Made by a program: the position numbers and the translations under genes. A stretch of 64,000 bases of DNA from Rhizorhapis sp036570425 (GTDB lineage Bacteria; Pseudomonadota; Alphaproteobacteria; Sphingomonadales; Sphingomonadaceae): positions 290,679-354,678 of the forward strand of contig DATCYF010000003.1 in assembly GCA_036570425.1 (NCBI GenBank). The letters run 5' to 3'. Under the pieces are notes generated by a model. The model was given only the letters and a program-made list of their open reading frames with translations, was not told where the DNA came from and ran no database searches. This document shows, piece after piece, positions 1 through 8,445 of the stretch (positions within the stretch are counted from its first letter, which is position 1; the number at the start of each line of letters is the position of its first letter).

Positions 1-10
1 CCGGCGTGCA

Positions 11-48
11 AAAGAAAAGGCCCCGATGGCGTCTGCCACCGGGGCCTT
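11..48 (-). terminator. Rho-independent terminator after ssb
   Basis: A 14-bp inverted repeat at 17-30 and 35-48 with a 4-nt loop is followed on the minus strand by a T-rich tail (11-18). It lies just downstream of the ssb stop codon, so it would end the ssb transcript. Confidence 0.85.
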
Positions 49-66
49 GTCGTGAGGTGAGGACAT

Positions 67-456
67 TCAGTCCTCGTCGATATCGGGAGCACCTTCGTTG
101 CTGCCGGAGCGGCCCTTGGTGAGGAAGTCGACCTTGTCGGCGATGATCTCGCAGCCGTAGCGTTTGGCGCCGCTCTGATCTTCCCACTGGGTGTAGTGGA
201 TGCGCCCTTCGACCGTCACGAGCTGACCCTTGGTGCAATACTTTCCGACGTTCTCGCCCAGGCCGTTGAAGCAAGTGATCCGGTGGAATTCGCTCTCCTT
301 GGCGGTGTAGCCGTTTTCGTCCTTGTAGGTCTTGCCATCCTTGCGGGCGGGACGGTCGGTCACGACCGAGACCGAGGTGATGCTGGTTCCACCTTGGGTG
401 GTGCGGGTCTCGGGGTCGCGAGCGATGCGGCCAACGAGGATAACGAGATTGGTCAT
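67..456 (-). CDS. ssb: Single-stranded DNA-binding protein
   Basis: The 129-residue product is an OB-fold SSB: it opens with MTNLVILVGRIARDPE, followed by the GTSITSVSVVTDRP strand, the F-NGLGENVGKYCTKGQLVTVEGR core, and an acidic C-terminal tail ending DIDED. It is shorter than chromosomal SSB, as is usual for plasmid and ICE copies that protect single-stranded DNA during transfer. An open frame extends further upstream, but the start at 456 has AGGAGA about 7 bases ahead and begins at the conserved family N-terminus. A terminator follows the gene. The family is clear; the role in conjugation is inferred from the mobile-element context. Confidence 0.93.
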   Translation of the reverse strand: MTNLVILVGRIARDPETRTTQGGTSITSVSVVTDRPARKDGKTYKDENGYTAKESEFHRITCFNGLGENVGKYCTKGQLVTVEGRIHYTQWEDQSGAKRYGCEIIADKVDFLTKGRSGSNEGAPDIDED

Positions 457-758
457 GGGCTTTCTCCTGATCGAGCATTCCGGGTCCATCCCGGCTGCAA
501 ACCCGAGCAGAAGCGCCCCGCGGCGAAGCGCACCGAAGGGGAACTCGGAACTGGGCCGGGTGGTGCGGGCAGCCGGGCACAGCCCGGCAACTCGGCCGGA
601 CCTGATCCGGGTTGCGCGTCTCGACGGGGGTGATTCAGGGACAGGTTTGTATTGAAGCCGGGTGGAGCCGGATGCCTTGAACAGGTCTGCCCTGCCTCGT
701 TTCCCTCCGGTCTTGGCCGGATCATTTCCCCGCCAGCCCTCCAACGGAGAACCCCTTC
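457..758. other. Intergenic stretch upstream of ssb
   Basis: About 300 GC-rich bases separate ssb from the next minus-strand gene. Open frames exist on both strands, but none has a ribosome-binding site with recognisable protein content. The ssb promoter and leader presumably lie here; I could not identify a convincing -35/-10 pair. Confidence 0.5.
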
Positions 759-1187
759 CTAGATCACGGTACGGACCTCTCCTCCAGCAGGTGGCCTGGT
801 CCTGGACGCAACTGCTTCGCCGGGGACAGGCATATCGATCGTCACCCCTTCAGCGCCGTCCAGAGGGTTGCCTCGAAGCATCCAGGCCTGCGGCGTGATC
901 AAGCCCGCCCAATCAGCAAAGGAGGGGATCGAGCCCAGGTCTTCACGCACGTGCTGCTCGCCGACCAGACGCACCGGAACGACCCGGCCATTGGCATTGA
1001 CGAGGGTCTCGCCGAAGAGTGTTTCAAGCATGAATATCCCCTCGGCATGGTGCCGCAGCGCGCGGTGACGGGGGTCTGCGAGAATAGCCTTCGACTGGTC
1101 GAACCACTGATGCAGCGGGAGATAGTCATCGACCGTGCCGCCCCATTTTCGGACCGACGAGAGGGCGTGGTAATAGCAATGGGCCAT
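759..1187 (-). CDS. DUF6915-type conserved protein
   Basis: The 142-residue protein begins MAHCYYHALSS-V-KWGG and contains DDYLPLHQWFDQSK and DPRHRALRHHAEGIFM, a histidine-rich pattern I recognise from the DUF6915 family found on proteobacterial plasmids and ICEs. No function is known to me. The conserved histidines could bind a metal, but that is inference. An AGGAGACC ribosome-binding site precedes the ATG at 1187, so upstream in-frame codons are rejected. It is one of a run of small minus-strand genes each with its own strong ribosome-binding site. Confidence 0.8.
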   Translation of the reverse strand: MAHCYYHALSSVRKWGGTVDDYLPLHQWFDQSKAILADPRHRALRHHAEGIFMLETLFGETLVNANGRVVPVRLVGEQHVREDLGSIPSFADWAGLITPQAWMLRGNPLDGAEGVTIDMPVPGEAVASRTRPPAGGEVRTVI

Positions 1188-1197
1188 GCCAGGTCTC

Positions 1198-1600
1198 CTA
1201 GAGCTCGGTCGAGTGATCATCGGTCGCGATGAAGCGCAGGCTGCAGTCGAGCACGAAGGTCGCTTCAGCCACATCGATCACCAGTTCGCCGCAGGCACCG
1301 TCGTTGATCTCCCAGCCAGGATGGTGACGCTCGAGCGCCAGATAGGTTAGCTGCTCGAGAGCTTGCCCGAGTGATTGCAGCTCCGCGGAACCGTCACAAT
1401 CCGAGTTGCCTGCTTCGTCTTCCAGAATGGTGACATCGGGGCACGCGATCGCGGCACCAGCGGCATCGAGGCAAGCGCATTCCTCAACAGCACCGCTGTC
1501 GCCGCAGCCGTCAAAGCGGATCTCGACGCGGGCGATTCCGGCTTCCTGCAAGCGCGGGAGAAACGGCAAAGTCGGCCATCACGGCCTCGATATCGATCAT
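1198..1600 (-). pseudogene. DUF6878-type protein with apparent 5' frameshift
   Basis: The main frame encodes a DUF6878-like protein (VEIRFDGCGDSG near the N-terminus, then LTYLALERHHPGWEINDGA near the C-terminus). In this frame no ATG lies near the start, only a TTG at 1569 with no ribosome-binding site. In the next frame an ATG at 1600 has a perfect AGGAGG ahead and encodes MIDIEAVMADFAV, which would run smoothly into LPRLQEAG if one T of the TTT run at 1561-1563 were absent. The gene is therefore either truly frameshifted or carries a one-base sequence error. Function is unknown; the family travels with the neighbouring DUF6915 and DUF2493 genes. Confidence 0.65.
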
Positions 1601-1722
1601 GGACTACCTCCTGTAGAAAGGAGCCAACGACCATTCGCTGGCTTCAACCGACAGGCGCACGCCTTTCCTCTGATGGGCGACGCCAGCGCCGATCCGGCGC
1701 TGGCGCGAAGACCGACAGGGCC

Positions 1723-2676
1723 TTAGTCGGTCCTGGCCGAAGTGTTCTTCGGATTGGTACCGAGGGGCCCGCGGCGATCGACAACGGTGATCCGCCGAGC
1801 CTTGGCCTCGATCACCAGGCGTTCGAGTACGCCATTGCCCGGAAACGCGATGACGTAGCGCGGATCGAGGGAGAGCATCCGCTCGTTACGCTTGAAGCCG
1901 GCACGGGCGCCCAGCCGCATGTCGAGCGAGAACGTGACCTGCGGGATGCCGCGACGTTCAGCCCAGCTCGATGCCAGACGGTCGACGCCCTTGGTGTCGC
2001 CGCCATGGATGAGCACCATGTCAGGGACGCGGTCGCGGACCTTGTCGAGGGTGGCCCAGACATTGTTGCCGAAGGTCAGCGCATCGTCTTCGGTAGCATG
2101 ACGGGTGCGCCCTCCGGCGAACACGACCGGGGTTCCTTCGGGCACGGCCGCACGGCGTTTGGCCTCGGCGCGGGCGCGCAGGAAGTCGCGACCTTCGACG
2201 AGCGCGGACGTCAGCATGGCGCTGTGATTGAAGCGCGAACTGGAGACCGGCTTCCACGAAGAACCGAACTCATTGAGGTAGAGGGCTGCTGCGACTTCCC
2301 GCATCTCCTCGAGCGCCAGCATGGCGCCTTCGGCGCACTGCGCCCGCTCGACCTGGGTTTCAAGTTCATGGGTGTGGACCTCGGATCCATCGGCGGTAGC
2401 AATCAGCGCGCGGACCTCGTCGGTCGCCCGGTCGACGGAAGTCGATTTGCGTTCCGCCGAGCGGTGAAAGATGTTGACGAAGGCCCAGCCAAGATCCTCG
2501 GCGTCGGCTTCTAGAGCGGTCCCGGACATCATGGCGAAAAGATCGGACCAGACCGCTTCGAGGGTTTGGACGACCGCCTCACGGACCGGGAAATCGCTTG
2601 TCGATACGGGAGCGGGTCCAATCGAGAAACCGGCGAGATCGAGCCCGGCGAGTTGATCGGCGAATGACGTGTGCAT
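1723..2676 (-). CDS. DUF2493 (YspA-like SLOG) domain protein
   Basis: The 317-residue protein has an alpha-helical first half of unknown role and a C-terminal DUF2493 domain (about residues 195-310): VVFAGGR, then MVLIHGGDTKGVDRLASSWAE, then YVIAFPGNGV. These match the Rossmann-like SLOG fold that binds nucleotides or nucleotide-derived ligands. Such proteins are common on proteobacterial mobile elements; the ligand is unknown. AGGAGGAT lies 8 bases before the ATG at 2676. It is the first of three SLOG-superfamily proteins in this element, the others being the DprA-like proteins at 6906 and 8442. Confidence 0.85.
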   Translation of the reverse strand: MHTSFADQLAGLDLAGFSIGPAPVSTSDFPVREAVVQTLEAVWSDLFAMMSGTALEADAEDLGWAFVNIFHRSAERKSTSVDRATDEVRALIATADGSEVHTHELETQVERAQCAEGAMLALEEMREVAAALYLNEFGSSWKPVSSSRFNHSAMLTSALVEGRDFLRARAEAKRRAAVPEGTPVVFAGGRTRHATEDDALTFGNNVWATLDKVRDRVPDMVLIHGGDTKGVDRLASSWAERRGIPQVTFSLDMRLGARAGFKRNERMLSLDPRYVIAFPGNGVLERLVIEAKARRITVVDRRGPLGTNPKNTSARTD

Positions 2677-2978
2677 GGGGTATCCTCCTGACTGACGTAA
2701 GGCCGACGCACCCGTTCATGGCTGCGCCAGCGAGAGCCCGTCAGGGCCAGCATTCAGGCAGGATTGCGCACCCGTCAGGGGGAACCCGGCTTGGCGGGCT
2801 GGCGCGGGCAGGCCTTGAGCCCGAAGGGCCAAGGCCAACACGGGCCCGCCCAAGCCGGGTTGCGCAAGGCTGGCGGCTGGCCCAGGGCCTCTCTCGCATG
2901 GCGACAGACCATGAGCGGCCGGCAAAGTTCAGTCAGGGATGGCAACCCACAGCGCTGCGCCTGACCAACTCGCGGAGC
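2677..2978. other. Intergenic stretch without recognised gene
   Basis: About 300 very GC-rich bases with many short repeats of GGCC, AAGG and GGCTGGC type. Open frames on both strands have a biased, repetitive composition and no recognisable protein. It probably holds the promoter of the DUF2493 gene; I cannot assign anything else. Confidence 0.4.
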
Positions 2979-3401
2979 TCAAGCTGCGCGCTTGGTGTAG
3001 ACCCCCTCGCCGTTCGACATATGCCCGAGGCAATCATAGTCGCCGAACAAGGCATCGAAGCGGGATGCGATCTGGGACAGCCAGCGCTGTGCGCGGGGTG
3101 AACGGGCCGTGCGCCAATCGGCGTCCCAATAGGCCCCGTCATCGCGTTCCACGATCCAGACGGCCACCAGCCCGCCATAGACCGATAGGCCGAAATCGGC
3201 ATAGGAATTGCGCATGAGGATCCGGTCTTCCCGGCCGCGCCAGCCGTCATGCGGGATCAGGGACGGGAAAGCATTGGCGGCCCGCTCGCGCAAGTCCTCG
3301 CGCAGCCATTCATACTCGAATTCCCAGTCGCCGTCGTTTTCGACATCGAGCACAGTGAAGGCGACAATTGCACCGCTGGGATAGCTGACCGATCGACCCA
3401 T
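2979..3401 (-). CDS. Conserved hypothetical protein
   Basis: The 140-residue soluble protein begins MGRSVSYPSGAIVAFTVLDV after GAGGATGTC; seven upstream in-frame codons are rejected because they include this ribosome-binding site. It is rich in Trp, Asp and Arg (a DWEFEYEWLREDLRE segment, then GLSVYGGLVAVWIVERDD and a C-terminal DCLGHMSNGEGVYTK). I do not recognise a domain of known function. It sits 10 bases downstream of ardC with the same orientation and is likely cotranscribed, which suggests an accessory role in the mobile element. Confidence 0.75.
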   Translation of the reverse strand: MGRSVSYPSGAIVAFTVLDVENDGDWEFEYEWLREDLRERAANAFPSLIPHDGWRGREDRILMRNSYADFGLSVYGGLVAVWIVERDDGAYWDADWRTARSPRAQRWLSQIASRFDALFGDYDCLGHMSNGEGVYTKRAA

Positions 3402-3411
3402 GACATCCTCC

Positions 3412-4353
3412 TCAGGCCGCAAGCGCAGCGTCGTCGGACGCGTCGTCGAACTGCTCGGGGATGATCTTCCCGCCCAGCTTCAGCAGCAGGCTCGCAGCTT
3501 CTTCGGCCTTGGCCGCAGCGGTCAGGATGGCGCGGTCGTCATCCTTCAGCAGCTTGAGCCAATGCTCGATGTAGCTCGCGTGGCTGTCGAGATGCGTGAC
3601 CGGCAGCCCCAGCTCGGCGCCCAGCATGGCGCTGGAGAGTTCGGCGACGAGTTCCTCGGCGGCGTAGGCCGCTGTGCCGAAGCGATTCTTGAGATCGCGT
3701 CCCAGGCGGCTGGTATGGCCCGTCCAGTGCGATAGCTCGTGGGCAAGCGTGGCGTAGTAGTGATCGAACCCATCGAACAGGCTGACCGACGGCATCGTGA
3801 CACGATCAGCAGTCGGTTCGTAATAGGCTTCGCAGCCCTGGTGGCGAAGATTAACGGGGATGGCGGCGAAGAAGGCGTCGAGCTCGGCCTCGCGCCCTGC
3901 AGGCTCCACCAGTTCGAGCATTGCAGCCGGATGAAAGCGCTCGGGCAAACCTTCGACCTGATCGGCATTGAAGACCGGATAGGCCTTCAGCACCCGGCGC
4001 GCTTCATCGGTCCTTTCGCCGGTATCGGGCGCTTCAACCTCCTTGGTGTAGCTCTTGTAGAAGATCGCAATGGTCGACTTCTCGCCTTTGCGGACCTGGG
4101 CTCCGAGCGATTTTGCCTGGTTGTAGGTCATCCAGAAGGGCGAGGCGTAGCCGCACATGTCAGCGACCATCCAGAGCCAGAACACGTTCATACCGCGGTA
4201 CGGAATCCCGCAGGCCCGCAAGGGTCGGGAGACCGGGACACCGCGCCACGGCTTGATCCACGGCTTCGTGCCCGCTTCCAGACGGGCGATGATTTCCTGG
4301 GTGATACGGGTGGCGGGCGACAAGCCGCTGCCTTGCCCCTTGCGATAGGCCAT
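3412..4353 (-). CDS. ardC: ArdC-type antirestriction protein
   Basis: The 313-residue protein has the two-domain ArdC layout. The N-terminal domain (about 1-130) has the TKPWIKPWRG and YRGMNVFWLW motifs and is expected to bind single-stranded DNA. The C-terminal zinc-metallopeptidase-like domain carries HELSH in TLAHELSHWTGH near residue 205, followed by YAAEELVAELSSAMLG. Known ArdC proteins protect incoming conjugative DNA from host restriction. The ATG at 4353 follows AGGAGAACG; the longer upstream frame is rejected. It precedes the 2979-3401 gene with 10 bases between. Confidence 0.92.
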   Translation of the reverse strand: MAYRKGQGSGLSPATRITQEIIARLEAGTKPWIKPWRGVPVSRPLRACGIPYRGMNVFWLWMVADMCGYASPFWMTYNQAKSLGAQVRKGEKSTIAIFYKSYTKEVEAPDTGERTDEARRVLKAYPVFNADQVEGLPERFHPAAMLELVEPAGREAELDAFFAAIPVNLRHQGCEAYYEPTADRVTMPSVSLFDGFDHYYATLAHELSHWTGHTSRLGRDLKNRFGTAAYAAEELVAELSSAMLGAELGLPVTHLDSHASYIEHWLKLLKDDDRAILTAAAKAEEAASLLLKLGGKIIPEQFDDASDDAALAA

Positions 4354-4443
4354 GATCGTTCTCCTGATTGAGGCATCTGGACGTTCGGCGACAGGTTCGC
4401 CGCTCAGTGCCACAGGGTCCCGAGCCCCCTCTGCTCTGCTTCC

Positions 4444-4484
4444 AAAAAGGAAGCGGCCCTCCGGCGTAAGCCGAAGGACCGCTT
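4444..4484 (-). terminator. Rho-independent terminator after the ParB-like gene
   Basis: A 15-bp stem (4451-4465 with 4470-4484, loop GTAA) pairs fully on the minus strand when G-U pairs are allowed and is followed by five T residues (4444-4448). It lies between the parB-like stop at 4523 and ardC, so ardC probably has its own promoter. Confidence 0.85.
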
Positions 4485-4522
4485 CTCGTGGGTCGCGAGT
4501 GGCCGTACCTGTCAGGAGGAGG

Positions 4523-6511
4523 TCAGGCGGCCAACTCGCGGGGGGTATGAATTTCGCCGTCGACACCAGACTCAGCGTCAGCCGCGTCAATCTCCGGCCG
4601 GCCAGCCTCTGGCGCAGCGGAAGTGAAGCGCATGACCTCAGGCACCCAGGCCAGAGCCTTCTCGCGCACCTGAACTTCGGTGATGTAGGTACCAGCGAAG
4701 ACGCGTTCAGCGCTCATCGCCAGGTCACCCTTCTTGACCGACGCAAAGCGCGAGGAGAGCTCGAGACCGCCGACATCAGTCAGCGCATCGAGGATCACCT
4801 GCTTCGACACCCGATCAAAGTAGTTGGCCGCCGTAGGGCGCCACCACTGCGCCATGTCGATGCCGATCAGGCTGCCGAGATGATCCTGAAATGGCAGCTG
4901 GCGCTCACCGGCCATGTTGAGGCTCGCCTCGAGCGACCGGGCAACGACATAGCCAAGCCAGGCCGCGCGGCTATCATCGGGCAGCGCCCGAAACAGATCG
5001 AAGCGGGAGATCGCATCGTCACCAGCACGCCAGCTTTCGTCGAGACTGGAGCGGAACTCGGCAAGCCCGCTGCTCGCCGGAGCATCCTTGGCTTCGAAGC
5101 CGATGATCGGGCCTGCTGGAACAGGCGCGCGCAGGGTAGTCGCAGCCCGCGCCCGCCAGTCGTGGGTATCGGCATCGACGAGCGTGAAGACCATGATGTC
5201 GAGCGCCAGGCCGGGGTCAGATGCAACGTGCAGCGCCAGAACATCCCGGCGCTGCATGGCGAGCTCGTCAACCAGGCGCTTGGACAAGGTCGTCCGGCGC
5301 TTGTCCGAACCTTCCCCGCCAGCAACGACTTCGATCCCGTCGTCGGCTTCGGCGGGTTCAGCCTGACGCTCGCCGTAGAACACCGGCTGGAGAACCGGCG
5401 TGCCATCGCGCGAGAGCACCAGGATCATTCCTGCCTCGGCCTTGAGTTCGGCCGCGATGACGGGCGGTCGGGCCCGGATTTCCTGGCATTCGCGTTCGAT
5501 CGCTTCAATGGCCGCTTCGGCCGCAGCCACAGCCTCCTCGGCACTGTCCTCGTCTTCAAGGATTGCCGCATGCTCGTCATAGGAGGCATCGAGTTCGTCG
5601 AGCCTCGCCACTTCCGCTTCGGTCAATGGCGCCGGTTCGGCGGGAAGCCGGACCAGCCCTTCGACCAGGTCGTAGCTGGCATAGGGATCGAGCGTGGGCT
5701 TGACCCAGGCGAGGCCCTGCTCGGCGGCGAGGGCTTTGGCCTGCTCTTCCATCTTCGCGGCGGCGAGGCTCTCGAGCAGCGCGACGTCGACCCAGGATTC
5801 GCTGTCATCGTCATCGAACAATTCGCGTTCGATGCGACCGCCGGCGGCCATGTAGGCGTCCCGGCCAATGAGCCTGGCTCGAGGGTCACTGCCTCGCACA
5901 GTTCCGGAGAGGACCATGCGCCGGATGCTGTCGGGATTGGGCGCATAATAGGCCGAGGAAACCTGCTCGAAGACGCGGGCCTGGATCTCCTGGTCCGAAG
6001 TCGCACCGAAGGCCTTGGCGATGTCGAGGGTGATTTCGCCAGAGGCCAGTGCCTCGAACACGACGGTCGCAAGCGTCGCGAGGCGCAGACGGCCCTCGAC
6101 GAAGCGGACGGTCAGACCGAAGCGGCGGGCAACATCTTCGACCGTCGCACCGCCTGCTACGAGCGCGGCAAAGGCCTGGGCTTCGTCGGCAGGGTTCATG
6201 GCCAAGCGGTGGAAGTTCTCCGCAAGGCTGGTCTCGACCGCGGCTTCAGCACTGTCCTCGAGCACGAGGCAGGTGACTTCGTGATCGCGGGCGAGGATCT
6301 TTTCGTCAGCGAGCGCAATCATCGCGCGGCGGCGACGCTCCCCGGCTTCGACCTCGAACTTGCCCTTGGCGGAAGGCCGGACGATGAGATTCTGCAGCAG
6401 TCCGTGGGCTGCGATGCTTGCCTTAAGTTCAGCATCTGCTGCCGGATCGCTGTGACGACGTACATTGCGGGGCGACTGAACGAGCTTGTTCAGCGGGATC
6501 GACTTGATCAT
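4523..6511 (-). CDS. Large ParB/RepB/Spo0J-family protein
   Basis: The 662-residue protein starts MIKSIPLNKLVQSPRNVR and has an N-terminal ParB nuclease-like/CTPase fold (about 1-100) with the VEAGERRRRAM box and SLAENFHR segment, followed by a KorB/ParB helix-turn-helix region (TVEDVARRFGLTVRFVEGRLRLA, split by a turn). The long C-terminal part has an acidic coiled stretch near residues 330-390. It is about twice the length of chromosomal ParB, and no parA partner lies beside it. Such stand-alone ParB-like proteins occur on plasmids and ICEs of alpha-proteobacteria; whether this one partitions DNA or regulates transfer is not known. AGGAG precedes the ATG at 6511. Confidence 0.85.
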   Translation of the reverse strand: MIKSIPLNKLVQSPRNVRRHSDPAADAELKASIAAHGLLQNLIVRPSAKGKFEVEAGERRRRAMIALADEKILARDHEVTCLVLEDSAEAAVETSLAENFHRLAMNPADEAQAFAALVAGGATVEDVARRFGLTVRFVEGRLRLATLATVVFEALASGEITLDIAKAFGATSDQEIQARVFEQVSSAYYAPNPDSIRRMVLSGTVRGSDPRARLIGRDAYMAAGGRIERELFDDDDSESWVDVALLESLAAAKMEEQAKALAAEQGLAWVKPTLDPYASYDLVEGLVRLPAEPAPLTEAEVARLDELDASYDEHAAILEDEDSAEEAVAAAEAAIEAIERECQEIRARPPVIAAELKAEAGMILVLSRDGTPVLQPVFYGERQAEPAEADDGIEVVAGGEGSDKRRTTLSKRLVDELAMQRRDVLALHVASDPGLALDIMVFTLVDADTHDWRARAATTLRAPVPAGPIIGFEAKDAPASSGLAEFRSSLDESWRAGDDAISRFDLFRALPDDSRAAWLGYVVARSLEASLNMAGERQLPFQDHLGSLIGIDMAQWWRPTAANYFDRVSKQVILDALTDVGGLELSSRFASVKKGDLAMSAERVFAGTYITEVQVREKALAWVPEVMRFTSAAPEAGRPEIDAADAESGVDGEIHTPRELAA

Positions 6512-6905
6512 GGGACACACTCCTGATTGTGAGCCCGGCGCATCGACCATCGACGCCCAAATGGCTCAATCAGGGCAAAGCCAACTCCCCTCTAATGCGT
6601 TTGCAGCGGATCTCCTGATAAGCGAAGGCAATGACGAATGACTATGCTTGGGCCATCCTGCATGGCGCCAACGAATGTTAGGGCGATCACCTTACCAAGC
6701 CCCGGGTTGACTTAAGAACAAATTGGGAACATTGTTGGACGGCGCTTGAGGTCGCTTCGTCTGACACGGCGGCACCTTGAACGGTGCGCGGACGTTTTAC
6801 TTGCCTTGGCACGCCCTCGGCTTCACATCTGTGAGGCCGAGGCTGGCACCGAGGGGAAGGATAGGCCCGGATGGGACAGATATATTCAACAATGGCAGGG
6901 GTCGC
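6512..6905. promoter_or_regulatory. Divergent promoter region between parB-like gene and SLOG operon
   Basis: These 394 bases separate two divergently transcribed units and contain no supported gene. A TTGACT at 6707-6712 with CATTGT 17 bases downstream is the best plus-strand promoter candidate for the operon beginning at 6906, although the -10 is weak. A ribosome-binding site AGGGG lies just before the ATG at 6906. The exact promoter of the ParB-like gene could not be picked out. Confidence 0.35.
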
Positions 6906-7799
6906 ATGAGCATGCGGCTCGCGCTTAGCGATTCCGGCCCAGCGCTGGCCCCGATCTCACCTCGCCGTGAACTCGGCGCCTATGAGGCCCTGTGGCTCGA
7001 AAAGGGCGCGACCTTCAAAACCCTTGCCGATCGCTTCGCGCTCGACGCCGAGGCCCTTCCTTCGGATTTCGTGGCGCAGCAGCTGGCCGAGCAGTGCGCC
7101 GCCGAGGTGATGGCGAAGCTGAAAAAGGCGGGCGTTCATCAGTTCGGCGTCCGGATCCACCACGCCGGTGACTATCCGGCCAAGTTGCGCGATGCGCGCC
7201 ATCCGGTCGAGCTGCTTTATTATCGAGGCGCCTGGGAAATCACCGAAACCCGGTGCGTGGCCGTCGTTGGCAGCCGCGAGGCGTCGCCCGACGGCATCCG
7301 CCGCGCTGAGCGCCTCGCTCGCGAACTAGTCGACCGCAGCTTCACCGTCGTCTCCGGCCTCGCCAGGGGCATCGATTCGGCCGCCCACCGTGCCGCGATC
7401 GCGCGCGGCGGGCATACCATTTCCGTGGTCGGTACGCCGCTTGGGTCCTGCTACCCCAAGGAGAATGCTGAGCTGCAGGAGGAGATCGCCCGCGATCATC
7501 TCCTGATCTCGCAGGTGCCCGTCCTTCGCTACGCCAAGCAGTCGCCCCAACATAACCGGCTCTTCTTCCCGGAGCGCAATGTCACGATGAGCGCCCTCAC
7601 CGAAGGCACGATCATCGTCGAGGCGGGCGACACGTCGGGCACGTTGACCCAGGCCCGCGCAGCGCTCCATCAGGGCCGCAAGCTCTTCATTCTCGAAAAC
7701 TGCTTCCAGCGCACCGACATCACTTGGCCGGCACGCTTCGAGGCGGAAGGTGCAGTGCGCGTAAAGACGCCCGACGACATCTGGAGCGCCCTTGGTTGA
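6906..7799 (+). CDS. DprA-like SLOG protein (first of operon)
   Basis: The 297-residue protein has a helical N-terminal region (1-95) and a DprA/Smf Rossmann-like core: VAVVGSREASPDG, VSGLARGIDSAAHRAAI, then LFFPERNVTMSALTEGTIIVEAG. These match the DprA motifs that in transformation bind single-stranded DNA and load RecA; in the wider SLOG superfamily the same pocket binds nucleotides. The C-terminal winged-helix domain of true DprA is lacking. The start at 6906 has AGGGG ahead. Its stop overlaps the next gene, a phosphoribosyltransferase, and a second DprA follows. The pairing is unlike chromosomal dprA and points to a dedicated operon on the mobile element. Function is inferred only. Confidence 0.85.
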   Translation: MSMRLALSDSGPALAPISPRRELGAYEALWLEKGATFKTLADRFALDAEALPSDFVAQQLAEQCAAEVMAKLKKAGVHQFGVRIHHAGDYPAKLRDARHPVELLYYRGAWEITETRCVAVVGSREASPDGIRRAERLARELVDRSFTVVSGLARGIDSAAHRAAIARGGHTISVVGTPLGSCYPKENAELQEEIARDHLLISQVPVLRYAKQSPQHNRLFFPERNVTMSALTEGTIIVEAGDTSGTLTQARAALHQGRKLFILENCFQRTDITWPARFEAEGAVRVKTPDDIWSALG

Positions 7800-8445
7800 A
7801 GGTGTCCGGCTCTCGCAGATCGACGAAACGAGCCGCGGTGATCATTATCACCTGACGGCCGACGATTGCTGCTACTATCTCTACGAATACACCTCGCACC
7901 GCGACTATTCCTTCAGCGCCACGAACAACCTGATCAGCAATCTCAAGAAGAAGCCCAGCCAGACTGATCAGCCCCATTATTGGTACAAGGGTCAGGCGAT
8001 CGGCACCTGCGGCCGCGCGCTTGGCGCCGCCCTCAATCCGGATTGGCTCGCCAATGCGACCCTCGTACCCGTGCCCGGCTCCAAGGCGGCCGATCACCCC
8101 GAATATGATGACCGCATGGAGCGCATCTGTCGGCTCATGCGCCAGCCTCCACCCGACGTGCGCGCGCTCGTCCGCCAGGTGGCCTCAACCACCGCGTCGC
8201 ACGAGGCCGGGCAAGGCGTCCGCGTCACGGTCGAGCAACTGCTCGAGCTATACTCGGTCAACGAAGCCATCGCCTCCCCGGCACCGCAGGCGATCGGTAT
8301 CGTCGACGATGTCCTGACCGCGGGCACGCATTACCGGGCCATGCACAGCGTGCTGGCGGCTCGCTTCCCCAATGTCCCGATCATCGGTCTCTTTGTCGCG
8401 CGGCGGGTCTTTCCTGACGACCCGCTCTCCTTTGAGGGGCTATGA
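7792..8445 (+). CDS. Phosphoribosyltransferase-domain protein
   Basis: The 217-residue protein carries a PRPP-binding loop IGIVDDVLTAGTHYRAM near residue 170 and a preceding LVPVPGSKA segment, as in ComFC-like type I phosphoribosyltransferases. The N-terminal part is rich in Tyr and His and has no zinc-finger cysteines, unlike ComFC. No ATG is available; a TTG at 7792 with GGAG 7 bases ahead overlaps the previous stop, so coupled translation is likely. The product ends in ATGA overlap with the second DprA gene. DprA and ComF-type proteins both act in natural transformation, but this pairing on a mobile element may serve a different, nucleotide-linked task. Confidence 0.8.
   Translation: MVEGVRLSQIDETSRGDHYHLTADDCCYYLYEYTSHRDYSFSATNNLISNLKKKPSQTDQPHYWYKGQAIGTCGRALGAALNPDWLANATLVPVPGSKAADHPEYDDRMERICRLMRQPPPDVRALVRQVASTTASHEAGQGVRVTVEQLLELYSVNEAIASPAPQAIGIVDDVLTAGTHYRAMHSVLAARFPNVPIIGLFVARRVFPDDPLSFEGL

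Noticed and set aside
1375..2514. Plus-strand open frame of 379 codons
   Set aside because: It is the shadow of the minus-strand DUF6878 and DUF2493 genes; it has no ribosome-binding site and no recognisable domain.
2716..2925. Repetitive GC-rich stretch considered as a CRISPR or iterated origin
   Set aside because: The repeats are short, irregular and not evenly spaced; they look like composition bias.
4352..6526. Plus-strand open frame of 724 codons
   Set aside because: It mirrors the ParB-like gene on the other strand, a common artefact in GC-rich DNA; the minus-strand product has clear motifs.
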